This document shows positions 1-9,589 of a DNA stretch of 64,000 nucleotides, one piece after another. This stretch comes from Ichthyophis bannanicus. Its lineage: Eukaryota; Chordata; Amphibia; Gymnophiona; Ichthyophiidae. Both the position numbers and the translations under genes were made by a program. The DNA lies in assembly GCA_033557465.1 (NCBI GenBank), contig CM066040.1:328804297-328868296 (forward strand), in the 5' to 3' direction. The notes beneath the pieces were generated by a model, which was given only the letters and a program-made list of their open reading frames with translations, had not been told where the DNA came from and ran no database searches. Each line of letters begins with the position of its first letter. Within the stretch, counting starts at the first letter, position 1.

Positions 1-127
1 CTGAGAACCCAAATAAAAATCTGTGATCTTTAACCAACGGCTCAACTACAAATTCTTATACAACCTCAAGGTTAAGGTGCAGCGCCTCCTGCTGGTCAAG
101 CTATCTGGCACAGGGGCGGGGCTCACA
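1..127 (+). repeat. 5' LTR, 3' portion only (element cut by window edge)
   Basis: These 127 bases match 5101-5227 exactly, which is what the two LTRs of one element look like. The copy ends in CA, and a tRNA-like primer site follows at once. A polyadenylation signal AATAAA lies at 12-17, so the visible part is the R/U5 end. The rest of the LTR lies left of the window. Identity over the visible part suggests a recent insertion, but 127 bases is a short sample. Confidence 0.9.
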
Positions 128-128
128 G

Positions 129-150
129 TGGCGTAGTATTTAGGATTTCG
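129..150 (+). other. Primer binding site, tRNA-Ser type
   Basis: Directly after the LTR the sequence reads TGGCGTAGT, then four unrelated bases, then AGGATT. The complement of the 3' end of eukaryotic tRNA-Ser(AGA) with CCA starts TGGCGTAGT and has AGGATT at the same spacing. Minus-strand DNA synthesis would start here. The match is good but interrupted, so the primer is a likely call. Confidence 0.65.
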
Positions 151-302
151 CGGTTCCAGAGGTCCGGCAGCCAAGTCCAACAGGAACAGAAGGGTTGACC
201 GGAAATCCAAGGACGCATCCAACGTATCCGGAGGAGCAGACGCATTGCAGACCTGACGGAGAGCTTATCTGGTGGCAGAGCTAAGACCTGCACCGATATC
301 AG

Positions 303-439
303 GTAACCCGTGACTAAGAGGGTTAGGCCTGGATCCAAGTGCAGAAGGGTGGTCACCATAAGCTATAGTGGGCACTTTTGGAAAAAAAAAAAAAAAGGTA
401 CCGCACTCGGTCGTTTGTTTTTGTGTTTTTTTCTTTCAG
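303..439 (+). other. Candidate leader intron
   Basis: A CAG/GTAACC donor-like site ends its exon at 302. A long T-rich tract followed by CAG ends at 439, just 13 bases before the ATG at 453. Removing this stretch would drop the A-rich run near 381-396 and leave a clean short leader before gag. This is inference from splice-site form only. Confidence 0.3.
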
Positions 440-452
440 CTCCAGTGCAAGG

Positions 453-3400
453 ATGCAGATCGCCGATTTCCCGACATGGGTAGCAAACCAGTTTGCCCAG
501 CAACAGGAACTGGCAGCGAGGAACCAGGAGAAGGCGGCGTCGATGCTACAGGAGCAACAGCAACCTCTCCTGGACCTCTTGGCGAAGATGATTCGGACCC
601 AGGAGGACATGTTAAAGCAAAGCACCACTACCGGACTGGTAACACCCAACCTGATTCCAGGGTGGGAAAATACCAATACTGGGACTTTGTCATATGGACG
701 ATATGTAAAGGGTGATGATATAGATGATTTCGTCGAAGCTTTTGAGCGTGTGGCTGTGCTAGCAAAATGGCCTGTGGATCAATGGGCGGTCAGATTTGCC
801 ACCACATTATCCGGTGAGCCATTAGCCGCATATAGAGCACTACCTTTAGATCAGATATCTGATTATTTAAAAGTGAAAACTGCTATCCGGAACAGGATGG
901 GCTTAAATCCCTCTGTTTATAGGAGACTATTACGGTCTTGCACAATTAAGGAAGGCGAGACGCCTCAAGCGTTGTATTATAGAATTAAAAGTTTAGTTCA
1001 CAAATGGTTAATACCTGAGGGTAAAACTATTGATACCATTCTTGACACTATAATTCTAGAACAGTTTACTGAGGCGGTTCCAAAAGAGTTACAGAGCTGG
1101 TTGGTTTTACAGAATTGTAACACTGCTTATGAAGCTGTTGCTTTAGCGGACCGCTTCCTTGAAGCCAACAAGGTGGGCTCCAAGAAAGAAGGCCTGTTCA
1201 AGAAACACGAATCAGTATTCCCAGAACAGAGAGCCACGTATGTTACCGGAAAAACAGCGAAAGGGAAAGTTATCACGAGAGCAGACTCCCTGTCTAGAAA
1301 ATGTTTTACCTGTGGGGAGGTGGGACATTTTAGAAAGGACTGCATCGGTAGGGATGCCTTGATAGCTGCCCGAGTTAAGAACACTGGTGAGGGTTTTCTC
1401 TTAACCGTCGAGGTAGAGGGGATATCCGCAGAAGCGCTCCTAGACTCAGGGGCAGATCAATCAATGATCTCTAGGTCCCTCTGGGGTAAGATAGAGGCCC
1501 AGCGAGAATCCCCATCCGAGTCCCCTGACCACCATGTTAGAATTAGGTGCGTGCACGGTGCTGCATCCACCTACCCAGTGCATGTAGTGCGCATAAAAGG
1601 GCTAAGTAGTGGCAAGGCAGTTGCAGTAGCCGTTATGCCCAGGCTTCCCTATGAAATAGTGTTGGGGCGGGACTGGGCACACTTTAGAAAAGGGATAGAG
1701 AATAGGCTGCACGAGAAGAAAAACCTAGTCTCTACACAGGGGGAAAAACCCAAGGTTACCCGAGGAGGAGACGCTCCCCGCTTACAATCTCTACCCCCTC
1801 CTGCAGTGTCTAGACCCTTATTTGGCAGACGGGGAAAGCAGGAGACTCTAATAGCTAACCCTGACGCCAGCACCCCAATCAAACAAAAGTTCGTGCTACG
1901 CTTTTGTAGGACGACTCCCGGGGCTAAGATACCAAAACGGGCAACGGAACAGGCCGCGGGCCTAGATTTGTGCAGTGCGGTTGATGTGATAGTGCCAAAA
2001 CAGGGGAAGGCACTAGTAGAAACGGGATTGAAAATAGAAATACCGCCGGGCTGTTATGGGCGGGTTGCGCCCAGATCAGGCTTAGCCCTTAAAAACTTTA
2101 TTGATGTGGGTGCAGGCGTTATTGACCCTGATTATAGGGGCGAGTTAAAGGTACTTCTGTTTAACTTTTCGCAGGAAAATTTCCGGGTGAATGTAGGCGA
2201 TAGAATCGCACAATTAATTTGTGAAAGGGTGGGATTTCCACCCCTCGAAGAGGTGGAAACGTTGGCTACCACTGTTAGGGAATCCCAGGGATTCGGGTCC
2301 ACGGGCATAAAGGAGATAAAAGGTCTTACCGCCTGTGCGTTGAGGCAAGAAGAAGAAGAGTTAGGGCCTCAGCTCCCGGTCCATAACCAAGAACAGACCT
2401 ATAACCTAGGGGAGAAACTCTCGTGGCCCCAGCAAAACCAGTTGTCTGCCCTGTTGAAAGAGTTTTCGGATGTCCTCACAACATCCCCTGGGGAAACTGA
2501 TTTAATTGCCCACGAGATACTGACCCTACCCGGAGAACTTGTCTGCCAACGCCCCTATAGGCTACCAGAAGCGAAACAAAGGGAGGTGATTTCCCAAATA
2601 CAGGAGATGCTGAGGTTAGGGGTTATTGAGGCCTCAAAGAGTCCCTGGAACAGTCCAATAGTCCTAGTCCCGAAACCCGATGGGTCTATGCGTTTTTGTA
2701 TAGATTTTAGGAAAGTGAACGAAATCTCGCGTTTTGACACCTACCCCATGCCCCGAATTGAAGAGATTTTAGATCACTTGGGACAAGCTGTATATTTGAC
2801 CACGTTGGACTTAACGAAGGGGTACTGGCAGATTCCCCTTACAAAGGAATCGCGCCAGAAGACAGCTTTTAGTTCACCTATCGGGCTCTTCCAGTTTCGG
2901 AGGATGCCCTTCGGACTCCATGGGGCCGCTGCCACATGTCAGCGCTTGGTTGACATGGTACTACGACCTCACCATCATTATGCTAGGGCCTACATGGACG
3001 ACATAGTCATCCACAGTGTGGGCTGGGACGACCATTTAAAACGAGTTGGCGCTGTATTGACAGCATTAAGACAAGCTGGTCTTACGCTGAACCCCGCAAA
3101 ATGTATGTTTGGAGCCTCGGAGGTTAAGTATTTGGGCCACCTGGTGGGTCAGGGCAAGGTAAAACCCCTCTTGGATAAAGTAGAGGCCGTAAAAAATTTC
3201 CCGACACCAGAGTCCAAGAAGCAACTCCGAAGTTTTTTAGGCCTAGTGGGTTACTACAGACGGTTTATTCCGCATTTCGCGACGAGGGCTACAGCCCTCA
3301 CGGAGATGCTAAGAAAAAATGCTCCCACAGTGCTGGAGTGGAACTCTGAGGCTGAGAGCGCCTTTAGGGAACTAAAAGGGAAACTGTGGGCGGCCCCAGT

Positions 3401-3872
3401 GTTATGTGGGGTGGATTTTAGCAAAGGCTTTATTATCCAAACCGATGCCTCTGAAACGGGGCTGGGAGCCGTTATGTCCCAAATGTTCGAGGGCTCTGAA
3501 CATCCCGTTATGTTTTTAAGTCGGAAGCTCACCCCTCCTGAAAAGAAGTATTCAACCATTGAGCGAGAATGCTTGGCAATACGGTGGGCCGTGAACGCCC
3601 TACGGTTTTATTTGACAGGGAGGAAGTTTTTATTGGTGACCGATCACGCCACACTTAAATGGCTGCACAAAATGAAAGATAATAACGCACGCCTTACTCG
3701 CTGGTACATGGCACTACAAGAGTTCGATTTTCAGGTTGAACATCGACCAGGGAAGCTCCACACAAATGCAGATGCCTTGTCCCGTATTACCAGCTGTGCG
3801 CGAAGTGTCTCGCCAGCCGGCAATAGTCTAAGGGGGGGGGATATGTGGCAAGGAGAGAGTAGTGCCACCTAG
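453..3872 (+). CDS. LTR retrotransposon polyprotein: Gag(SCAN-like)-PR-dUTPase-RT-RNase H, no integrase
   Basis: Uninterrupted 1139-codon frame; the frame is open from 378, but ATG 453 follows the leader acceptor and a better context. Residues about 147-239 resemble the SCAN/capsid C-terminal fold, with ILEQF and EAVALADRFLE. A CCHC zinc knuckle lies at 284-297 and the aspartic protease motif DSGAD at 331. A trimeric dUTPase spans about 490-620 with all five motifs visible (GLDLCSA, APRSGLA, GVIDPDYRGE, GDRIAQLI, GFGSTG). RT starts near 700 with the YMDD active site at 847. RNase H has TDAS near 998 and ends at DALSR near 1111. The protein makes and processes the element's cDNA. SCAN-type Gag and RNase H last in pol point to the Gmr1-like Ty3/gypsy group, where integrase normally sits between protease and RT. 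Here that slot holds dUTPase, and no HHCC or DDE integrase motif is visible anywhere. The frame looks intact and young. Confidence 0.93.
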   Translation: MQIADFPTWVANQFAQQQELAARNQEKAASMLQEQQQPLLDLLAKMIRTQEDMLKQSTTTGLVTPNLIPGWENTNTGTLSYGRYVKGDDIDDFVEAFERVAVLAKWPVDQWAVRFATTLSGEPLAAYRALPLDQISDYLKVKTAIRNRMGLNPSVYRRLLRSCTIKEGETPQALYYRIKSLVHKWLIPEGKTIDTILDTIILEQFTEAVPKELQSWLVLQNCNTAYEAVALADRFLEANKVGSKKEGLFKKHESVFPEQRATYVTGKTAKGKVITRADSLSRKCFTCGEVGHFRKDCIGRDALIAARVKNTGEGFLLTVEVEGISAEALLDSGADQSMISRSLWGKIEAQRESPSESPDHHVRIRCVHGAASTYPVHVVRIKGLSSGKAVAVAVMPRLPYEIVLGRDWAHFRKGIENRLHEKKNLVSTQGEKPKVTRGGDAPRLQSLPPPAVSRPLFGRRGKQETLIANPDASTPIKQKFVLRFCRTTPGAKIPKRATEQAAGLDLCSAVDVIVPKQGKALVETGLKIEIPPGCYGRVAPRSGLALKNFIDVGAGVIDPDYRGELKVLLFNFSQENFRVNVGDRIAQLICERVGFPPLEEVETLATTVRESQGFGSTGIKEIKGLTACALRQEEEELGPQLPVHNQEQTYNLGEKLSWPQQNQLSALLKEFSDVLTTSPGETDLIAHEILTLPGELVCQRPYRLPEAKQREVISQIQEMLRLGVIEASKSPWNSPIVLVPKPDGSMRFCIDFRKVNEISRFDTYPMPRIEEILDHLGQAVYLTTLDLTKGYWQIPLTKESRQKTAFSSPIGLFQFRRMPFGLHGAAATCQRLVDMVLRPHHHYARAYMDDIVIHSVGWDDHLKRVGAVLTALRQAGLTLNPAKCMFGASEVKYLGHLVGQGKVKPLLDKVEAVKNFPTPESKKQLRSFLGLVGYYRRFIPHFATRATALTEMLRKNAPTVLEWNSEAESAFRELKGKLWAAPVLCGVDFSKGFIIQTDASETGLGAVMSQMFEGSEHPVMFLSRKLTPPEKKYSTIERECLAIRWAVNALRFYLTGRKFLLVTDHATLKWLHKMKDNNARLTRWYMALQEFDFQVEHRPGKLHTNADALSRITSCARSVSPAGNSLRGGDMWQGESSAT
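3831..3841 (+). promoter_or_regulatory. Polypurine tract (plus-strand primer)
   Basis: A run of nine G flanked by A lies just inside the end of the pol frame and is followed two bases later by TGTGGC. It is the only strong purine tract near the 3' side that is followed by TG. It therefore marks the likely start of the 3' LTR. The pol tail encoded here (RGGDM) is simply the read-through of this tract. Confidence 0.6.
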
Positions 3873-3912
3873 AAAAGCAGGAAACATTGAAGGTTTTACC
3901 TTGGCTGGGGGG

Positions 3913-4950
3913 ATGGGCACATTAGAAAACACTTGTCAGAGAAAACCCAGGGTTAGAAGTTCACAGCAGAAAAACCCCAGGGTTGATAGTCAGTGGGCCA
4001 AAACTAGTGTTGAGTCATTCCCACGTTACACACCAGATAGGAATCAGAGAAGCAGGTACTCGGGGGAGGAGCCTGCAAGGGAGTTCCCTGGTCACGTAGC
4101 TGCTTGTAAAGAAGGGCAGACAGAAACGGAGAGGAGAAGGGAGAGAGAGAAGAGAGCAGAGGAAGAGAATCACCTGTCTTACCAGCACGAGGATTCTGAA
4201 CCTGACTGGAACAAGGCTCCCAGGCTCTATGCTGAGAGGAAGGGAAGACCTGAAGCCAGATTCGCTCCCCAGGAGAAAGGGAAATACTGCTGCTCTCCAG
4301 GAAGAAATATTCACAGGCCAGGCAGCTGCTGTTGCGAGGCCCAGAGATACACTGCTAGTGCAGTGAAACCACAATGCAGGTTAGTGGGCAAGCTAAACCC
4401 TGTATTTGAAAGAAGCTTAAAGAAGCCACAAGAAGGCAGAACTTTTACCCAGGCAAAACCCTTGCTGGAACCTAGATGCAGGCATTGCTCTGCTAGGGAA
4501 GCTTCCAAAGCAAGAACTTTTTATAGAGCCCGAAGGAGGTCTGACCGGTCCTCTGATTTCAGCTCAGAAGAGGGTTTTATTGATAGAAGGCCTGTATGTA
4601 AAACTGTGCAAGTTAAGCATCAAACCAGGAGAAAGCCTAGGCCCAAAACTGAACACAGGGACAGTTCTTCAGATGAGGAGGAGATTACCTGTAGACATTT
4701 ACATGAAAGGAAAGGAACTTTTAAACCACGGCTTTTGAAACCCCATGAGCTTTTACTTAAAGGGGAGAAACCTATTAGGTGGCCAAGACTGAAGAAACTG
4801 TTAATGTATGGGACTAATACCATTCCAGTTAAGAGTCCAGAACCCCTACCTGAGAGTCCTCCAGAGAGCATGGAAATTGACTCTTTCAAAGGGGATTCCG
4901 ATCCTTCAGTCACTGACATGGAATGTGATTGTTGCACTGTATGTGAATAA
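3913..4950 (+). CDS. Unknown basic, charged 345-aa frame in the LTR/3' region
   Basis: Open from 3832 in a different frame from pol; the first ATG in frame is at 3913 and the stop is at 4948. The product is not recognised. It is rich in Arg, Lys, Glu and Ser, with clusters such as RRREREKR and SSSDEEE. It has short cysteine groups (CCC about one third of the way in, CRHC near the middle, CDCCTVC at the C-terminus) and a Pro/Glu-rich acidic tail. No integrase, envelope, signal peptide or membrane segment is visible. If the long LTR is right, the frame lies in U3, a position like that of the LTR gene of mouse mammary tumour virus. If the LTR is short, it is a third gene after pol. A frame this long in both possible contexts is unlikely by chance, but expression is unproven. 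Confidence 0.5.
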   Translation: MGTLENTCQRKPRVRSSQQKNPRVDSQWAKTSVESFPRYTPDRNQRSRYSGEEPAREFPGHVAACKEGQTETERRREREKRAEEENHLSYQHEDSEPDWNKAPRLYAERKGRPEARFAPQEKGKYCCSPGRNIHRPGSCCCEAQRYTASAVKPQCRLVGKLNPVFERSLKKPQEGRTFTQAKPLLEPRCRHCSAREASKARTFYRARRRSDRSSDFSSEEGFIDRRPVCKTVQVKHQTRRKPRPKTEHRDSSSDEEEITCRHLHERKGTFKPRLLKPHELLLKGEKPIRWPRLKKLLMYGTNTIPVKSPEPLPESPPESMEIDSFKGDSDPSVTDMECDCCTVCE

Positions 4951-5111
4951 CTGTTAAGAGGGAAAATACCTTTTGTAAGAGCTAAGAAGAAAAGCTTGTT
5001 TAAAAGACTTTATTTTTGACCTGGCAAAGTTTGCATATATTTTCTTTGGGAGGAGTATCCCTACTTTTGTTTTCCTGCGGACATTACCTGTTGTGAGTCT
5101 CTGAGAACCCA

Positions 5112-5117
5112 AATAAA
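5112..5117 (+). terminator. LTR polyadenylation signal
   Basis: Canonical AATAAA about 115 bases before the LTR end, repeated at 12-17 in the 5' LTR. A TATA-like box at 5036-5040 lies upstream at a suitable distance for a short R region. Confidence 0.65.
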
Positions 5118-5227
5118 AATCTGTGATCTTTAACCAACGGCTCAACTACAAATTCTTATACAACCTCAAGGTTAAGGTGCAGCGCCTCCTGCTGGTCAAG
5201 CTATCTGGCACAGGGGCGGGGCTCACA

Positions 5228-7373
5228 ATATGTATGATGCAAACCATTTTAGGGGGGTCCCTGTTATACCTATTGATGATAGACGGTTTAAGAGGGTGCT
5301 GTGATGTACTGTATCAAATGCTGCTGAGATGTCTATAAATACAAGTATGAACATGTCATTTTTGTTCTCAAGACCCTTGAGGAGGTTGTCGAGGAGTGCT
5401 AGTAGCAGGGTTTCTACTCCGTGATGCTGACGGAATCCATATTGATGCATGTCTAGGGCTTTCCTATCGTCAATGTGATCTTGCAGCTGCTGCTGGACTG
5501 CTTTTTCAATTGTTTTTGCTAAGAAAGATATACTCGAGATTGGCCTATATGACGCAGGATCACTTTTGTTGAGTGATTTGTTCTTTAAGATGGGCCTTAT
5601 AAGCGATCTCTTGAGATAGGTAGGCATTACACCTTGTTGAAGTGACTGATTGACAATGTGGGTGATTGGTTTTGTTATTTCATTTTTAGTTGCTTTTATC
5701 CATGCCGCAGGGCATGGGTCAAGAGGGGAGGTGGTGGATTTTAAATTGGTTATGATGTTTATGACCTGTTGTTCTTTTAATTGGTGGAAAGTGTTCCATT
5801 CTGCACCAGATTCTGTATGCGGGACCATGTTGGTTTTCTGAGGGGTGAGTGTTATAGACATACTGTGATCTGTGGCAGTGGGTACTTGCGGGTTAAGTTT
5901 CTTGGCGTAGTGGTCTGCAAGCGTCTGGGATTTGATTTCGTCGGTCCAGTTGGTGTCCTGGGAGGTTTTGGTGAGAGATTTGACAAGCTCAAATAGCTCT
6001 CTGGGTCTATTAATGGCTTTATTGAGTAGGTTAGTGTGGTGATTCTTTTTTGCCTGGTTGACCTCATTCTTGTATTCCATGAGTAGAGTTAGGTACAGTC
6101 GCTTGCATTCCTCGGTTTGGGCTTTCCTCCATTTTTTCTCTAGCCTGCGTAGTTCCCTTTTCAGTTTGCACAATGTAGGGGAGTACCAAGGTTCAGTTCT
6201 TGTTCTTGTTGTTGTGTTTGCGGTTGTCCAGTTTGGACTTGCTGCTGCTTCGATCCTTGAGTTCCATGTGTCTACCAGCTTATCTAGATCCGTGAGGGTG
6301 TATTCGAAGCACGTGGATATAGATGCTACCAGTGTTTCACTGTTGACTTTCCGGAACTTCCTTTGTGGTATTTTTGTGTCGTCTTGAGGTTTCTCCTTTG
6401 TAGTTGGTAGTTGGATTTCCAGTTCGATTAGGTAGTGGTCAGACCAGGGGACTTGCGTTACTCGAGTTTTAGGTTTCCGCATTTCATTTAGTTGTGTGTT
6501 GGATGATATGAACACTAGATCTAGGGTGTTGCCTTTGTTATGAGTGGCTTCCTGAATAATTTGGTTGAATCCGAGCTGGTCCATTGCTTCAAGGAAGGTA
6601 TCGGCCTGGGTGTGTGGTATGGAAGGAAGGTTAAGGTCTCCCAGTATAATTCGCTGTTTCTTTACTGCAGAGGTTGAGATAATTTCTAGTGCAGTGGCCA
6701 GGTTATCATGATGGGGTGTGGGGGGCCTGTAGATTAAGCATATTGTTAATGTTTTATTCTCAATCTTGAGTATATCTATGCCCTCAGAAGGAGCTAGGGA
6801 TGTGTTTGTTAAATGAAGGGAGGCTCTGGCGAGGATTAGGACTCCTCCACCTCTTCTGTTAGGACGTGGGCAGTTGAACATTGTATAGTCAGGTTGAGTT
6901 AGTTGGTTTACTATTGCTGGGTCGGTGTCAGTGAGCCATGTTTCAGTGATGCATAGAATATCAGGTTTGTTGTCAGTCAAGATGTTGTGGATGATGTGTG
7001 TTTTATTTCTAATAGATCTGGCGTTGATGAGGCAGATCGTGATGGGGGATTGTGGATTTTGGTATGGGTGCTGGTGTTTGCTTTTATGAGCTGAGGCTGC
7101 TGGCTTTCGTTGCTTTCTTTTTGGCTTGGAGCTGCGTTTATTATGTGTTTTGCCTGGGGTTTTAGATAGAGTGTTTGGGTCTGTTTTATGGCTTTTCATA
7201 TCGGGGGCAGGGTAGCTAGTGTGTAGCAGGGGGATAATTGGTAAGGGTATTGGGCTATGGATAAATATTGGTTGCCATATTATTGTCTGGTAGAGTGGTG
7301 TGTGTGGTATATATGCATTTGTGATACGTGTTAGGTAGAAGCAGAGAGCAATGATTAGGGTGATGGATGCCAT
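5228..7373 (-). pseudogene. L2-type LINE ORF2, cut by the LTR element
   Basis: A 715-codon minus-strand frame from ATG at 7371-7373. Residues 1-20 form a hydrophobic, signal-like segment (LIIALCFYL), followed by a Lys/Arg-rich linker near 75-100. An apurinic-type endonuclease spans about 111-335 (INARSIRNK, TETWL, SDH near the end). RT begins near 585 and runs to the motif DISAAFDTVHH and KWFASYI, where the LTR element begins exactly at 5228. The catalytic YADD part would lie left of the window. The copy at 49199-52020 is the same family and shows what follows. Endonuclease and partial RT are undamaged, so the copy was probably intact until the insertion. Confidence 0.9.
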
Positions 7374-7384
7374 GATGTGATAGA

Positions 7385-7464
7385 CCAGATTTCAAATGCA
7401 GTACTATTGCAATGTTACAGACGTACACAGATTCAAATGCAAAAACTATTGAATGTTACAGATT
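7385..7464. repeat. Two imperfect copies of a ~37-bp unit
   Basis: The stretches 7385-7422 and 7426-7464 share most bases (AGATTTCAAATGCA and AATGTTACAGA). They lie between the L2 5' end and the DIRS relic. They may be a long target duplication or a local tandem repeat of the L2 leader. Confidence 0.5.
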
Positions 7465-7479
7465 TTCTGGTAAGGCTAG

Positions 7480-8880
7480 GTATGAGTGATACTTCCTGGT
7501 ACTTCCTCATACCAAAAAGAACAGGGGGCCTAAGGCCCATCTCAAACCCGTGGGACCTGAACAGGTTCCTGATGAGGGAGAAGTTCAAGATATTTTCCCT
7601 TGGGATGATGCTGCCATACCTCCAGCAGGGAGACTGGTGATGCTCCTTGGACTTAAAGGATGTATATACACACATCCTTATCCATCCCAGCCACAGGCAA
7701 TAGGTTTGTGGTGGGGGGTGGCCACTACCAATACAGGGTCCTACCCTTTGGCCTGGCCTCCACCCAAGGGTCTTCACCAGGTGCCTAGCAGTGGTCATGG
7801 CCCACCTCCGCCTCCGAGGAGCATTTGTCTTCCCCTATCTGGATGACTGGCTCATCAAAGAAGGCTCGGCCTCCGAGGCCACGGCCCGCACCATCTGCGT
7901 CCTACAGCATCTAAAATTTGTCATAAACCACCCCAAGTCCACCTCCTTCTGACACAGTGTCTGGAGTTCATATGAGCCCTGCTGGACACCCTTCAGGCCA
8001 GAGTATTCCTACCCCAGGAGAGGGCTTACTGTTTCAGGGTGCTGGCCGCAGACATACAACGCAGATGCACTATATTTGTTCGCCTCCTGCAAGTCTGCTG
8101 GGCCACATAGCATCCACGGTCCATATTATCCCAGATGCCTGCCTCCACATGAGGGTGGCCCAAAGATGTCTCTGCGCCCAGTGGATCCAGGCCACCGGAC
8201 AGCTGCAGGACAGGTTGACAGTGACCCACCAGCTTGCGGACTCCCTGAGCTGGTGGCAGGTTTCACTGCACCTCCAGGCAGGGATGCCCTTCTAGGACCC
8301 TGATCCCCAGAGGGTCCTCACTACAGACGCTTCCCTGCTGGGTTAGGGTGCTTCTTGTGAAGATCTCTGCACCCAAGGCAGTTGGTTGCAGTCAGAGAGC
8401 CAACTGCAGATCAATCTTCTGGAGTGTCTGGCCATATTCCTGGCTCTCTGAGCCTTCCACCACCGCCTGCAGCACCATTCAGTGCTGGTCCAAACGGACA
8501 ATCAGGTGGCGATTTTCTACATGAACAAGCAGGGGGGCACAAGGTCCTATGCCCTCTGCCAGGAGGCAGTGGCTCTCTGTTCTTTGCGCTCCACATTGTG
8601 ATACTCCTGTGGGCGGTGTATCTGCCAGGCCAGATCAACATCCTAGCACACAAGTTGAGCAGGGTCCTCCAACCACACGGATGGTGGCTGGACTCCAGGG
8701 TGGCCTCCCGGCTCTTCCAGCTCTGGTGAGTTCCACTGATGGACCTCTTCGCGAGTCTGACAAACAACTGCCCCACTTTTGCTCCCACCAGCTATATCAC
8801 TCTGGGGTGGCAACAGATGCGTTCCTTATGCTGTGGACGGAGGGCCTTCTCGATGCCTTCCCGCCCACACTGCTGATCAC
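7480..8880 (+). pseudogene. DIRS RT/RNase H relic (copy A)
   Basis: Starts inside RT at a stretch matching the B1 motif YFLIP-RTGGLRPI and continues through the palm with LPFGLAST. A YLDDWLI active-site block lies near 7835-7860, and an RNase H part near 8310-8700 carries QTDNQVAIFYMNKQGG remains. Frames change several times and stops are present, so no protein is made. The layout matches 29577-30900 of copy B1. Confidence 0.8.
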
Positions 8881-8884
8881 CAAA

Positions 8885-9585
8885 GCTCATTTATTTATTT
8901 ATTATTTTTATGTACTGCCTTTCTTCAATTCAAGGCGGTTTACATAGAACTCAACATAGCAATGTAGTTACAACTGTTGTACATAGAACAATAATTTGTA
9001 GTAGAAAACGTATCTGTAGTTAGCAAGTAACGGTATATTGCCAGAAAGGCAACCATGTACATTTCGTAAGAATAAGGGGAGGGGGGCAGGAGTGCATAAG
9101 GAGGAGAATTTATAGGAGTGGTTTAAGTGGGAGAGTGAAGCAAGTTACATTGGATCTGGGTTGTCATGGGGGATGGAGCCAAAATATTCTACGAGATCTG
9201 GAGCTAGTAGGCTTGGAGAGGAGGGGGCAGAGGCAGGGGGCTGATTTAAGGTGGATGATTTTGTGGGTTAGGGTGAGAGATTTAAATTTTATCCTAGACA
9301 GGATGGGGAGCCAGTGTAGGTGTCGGAGTATAGGGGTGATGTGGGATCTTCTGGAAATCTTGAAGATTAGACGTGCAGACGTGCAATTGTGTTTTGGGCC
9401 AATTGGAGCGGATAGGTGCTCTGTTTTGGAAGGCCGTGATATGTAAGGTTGCAGTAATCAAGGGTAGGGGTAGTTAGGGCTTGGCAAAAGGTCCATAAGG
9501 AATCTGGGTTTAAAAGTGGGCAGAGATTTCTAAGGGTTCTAATTTTGTAGTATATGGAGCAGGTTGTTCTAATTATTTTCAAGGC
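8885..9585 (-). mobile_element. L2-like LINE 3' fragment inside DIRS copy A
   Basis: On the minus strand a short frame near 9367-9582 shows the end of a LINE RT region (LDYCNLTYHGLP and LQLAQNTIARL). It is followed by a 3' tail that ends in an ATAAATAAATAAAT run at 8885-8900. The DIRS sequence resumes at about 9586. This is a 5'-truncated LINE inserted into the older DIRS copy. Confidence 0.75.
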
Positions 9586-9589
9586 TTAG

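Larger units (their letters stand above)
3844..5227 (+). repeat. 3' LTR, about 1.38 kb (left edge inferred)
   Basis: The right edge at 5227 is firm: identity with 1-127 stops there, and the interrupted L2 frame starts at the next base. The left edge is inferred from the G-rich tract and the TG...CA ends. A TATA-like TATAT lies at 5036-5040 and AATAAA at 5112-5117, giving a very long U3, a short R and a short U5. Alternative starts near 4952 or 4997 would make a 230-275 bp LTR but have weaker purine tracts. The upstream LTR copy outside the window would settle it. Confidence 0.6.

Noticed and set aside
3862..4950. Reading the basic frame as the missing integrase or as an envelope gene
   Set aside because: No HHCC or DDE residues, no signal peptide, no membrane segment and no furin-type context; composition is charged and low in hydrophobic residues.
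4952..5000. LTR start at 4952 or 4997
   Set aside because: Both follow weak purine tracts. The G-run at 3832-3840 followed by TGTGGC is a better fit, although the upstream LTR is needed to be sure.
5650..6387. Plus-strand frames under the L2
   Set aside because: Antisense shadows of the L2 endonuclease and RT frame.
9135..9446. 103-codon plus-strand frame
   Set aside because: Antisense to the L2-like fragment; no motif.
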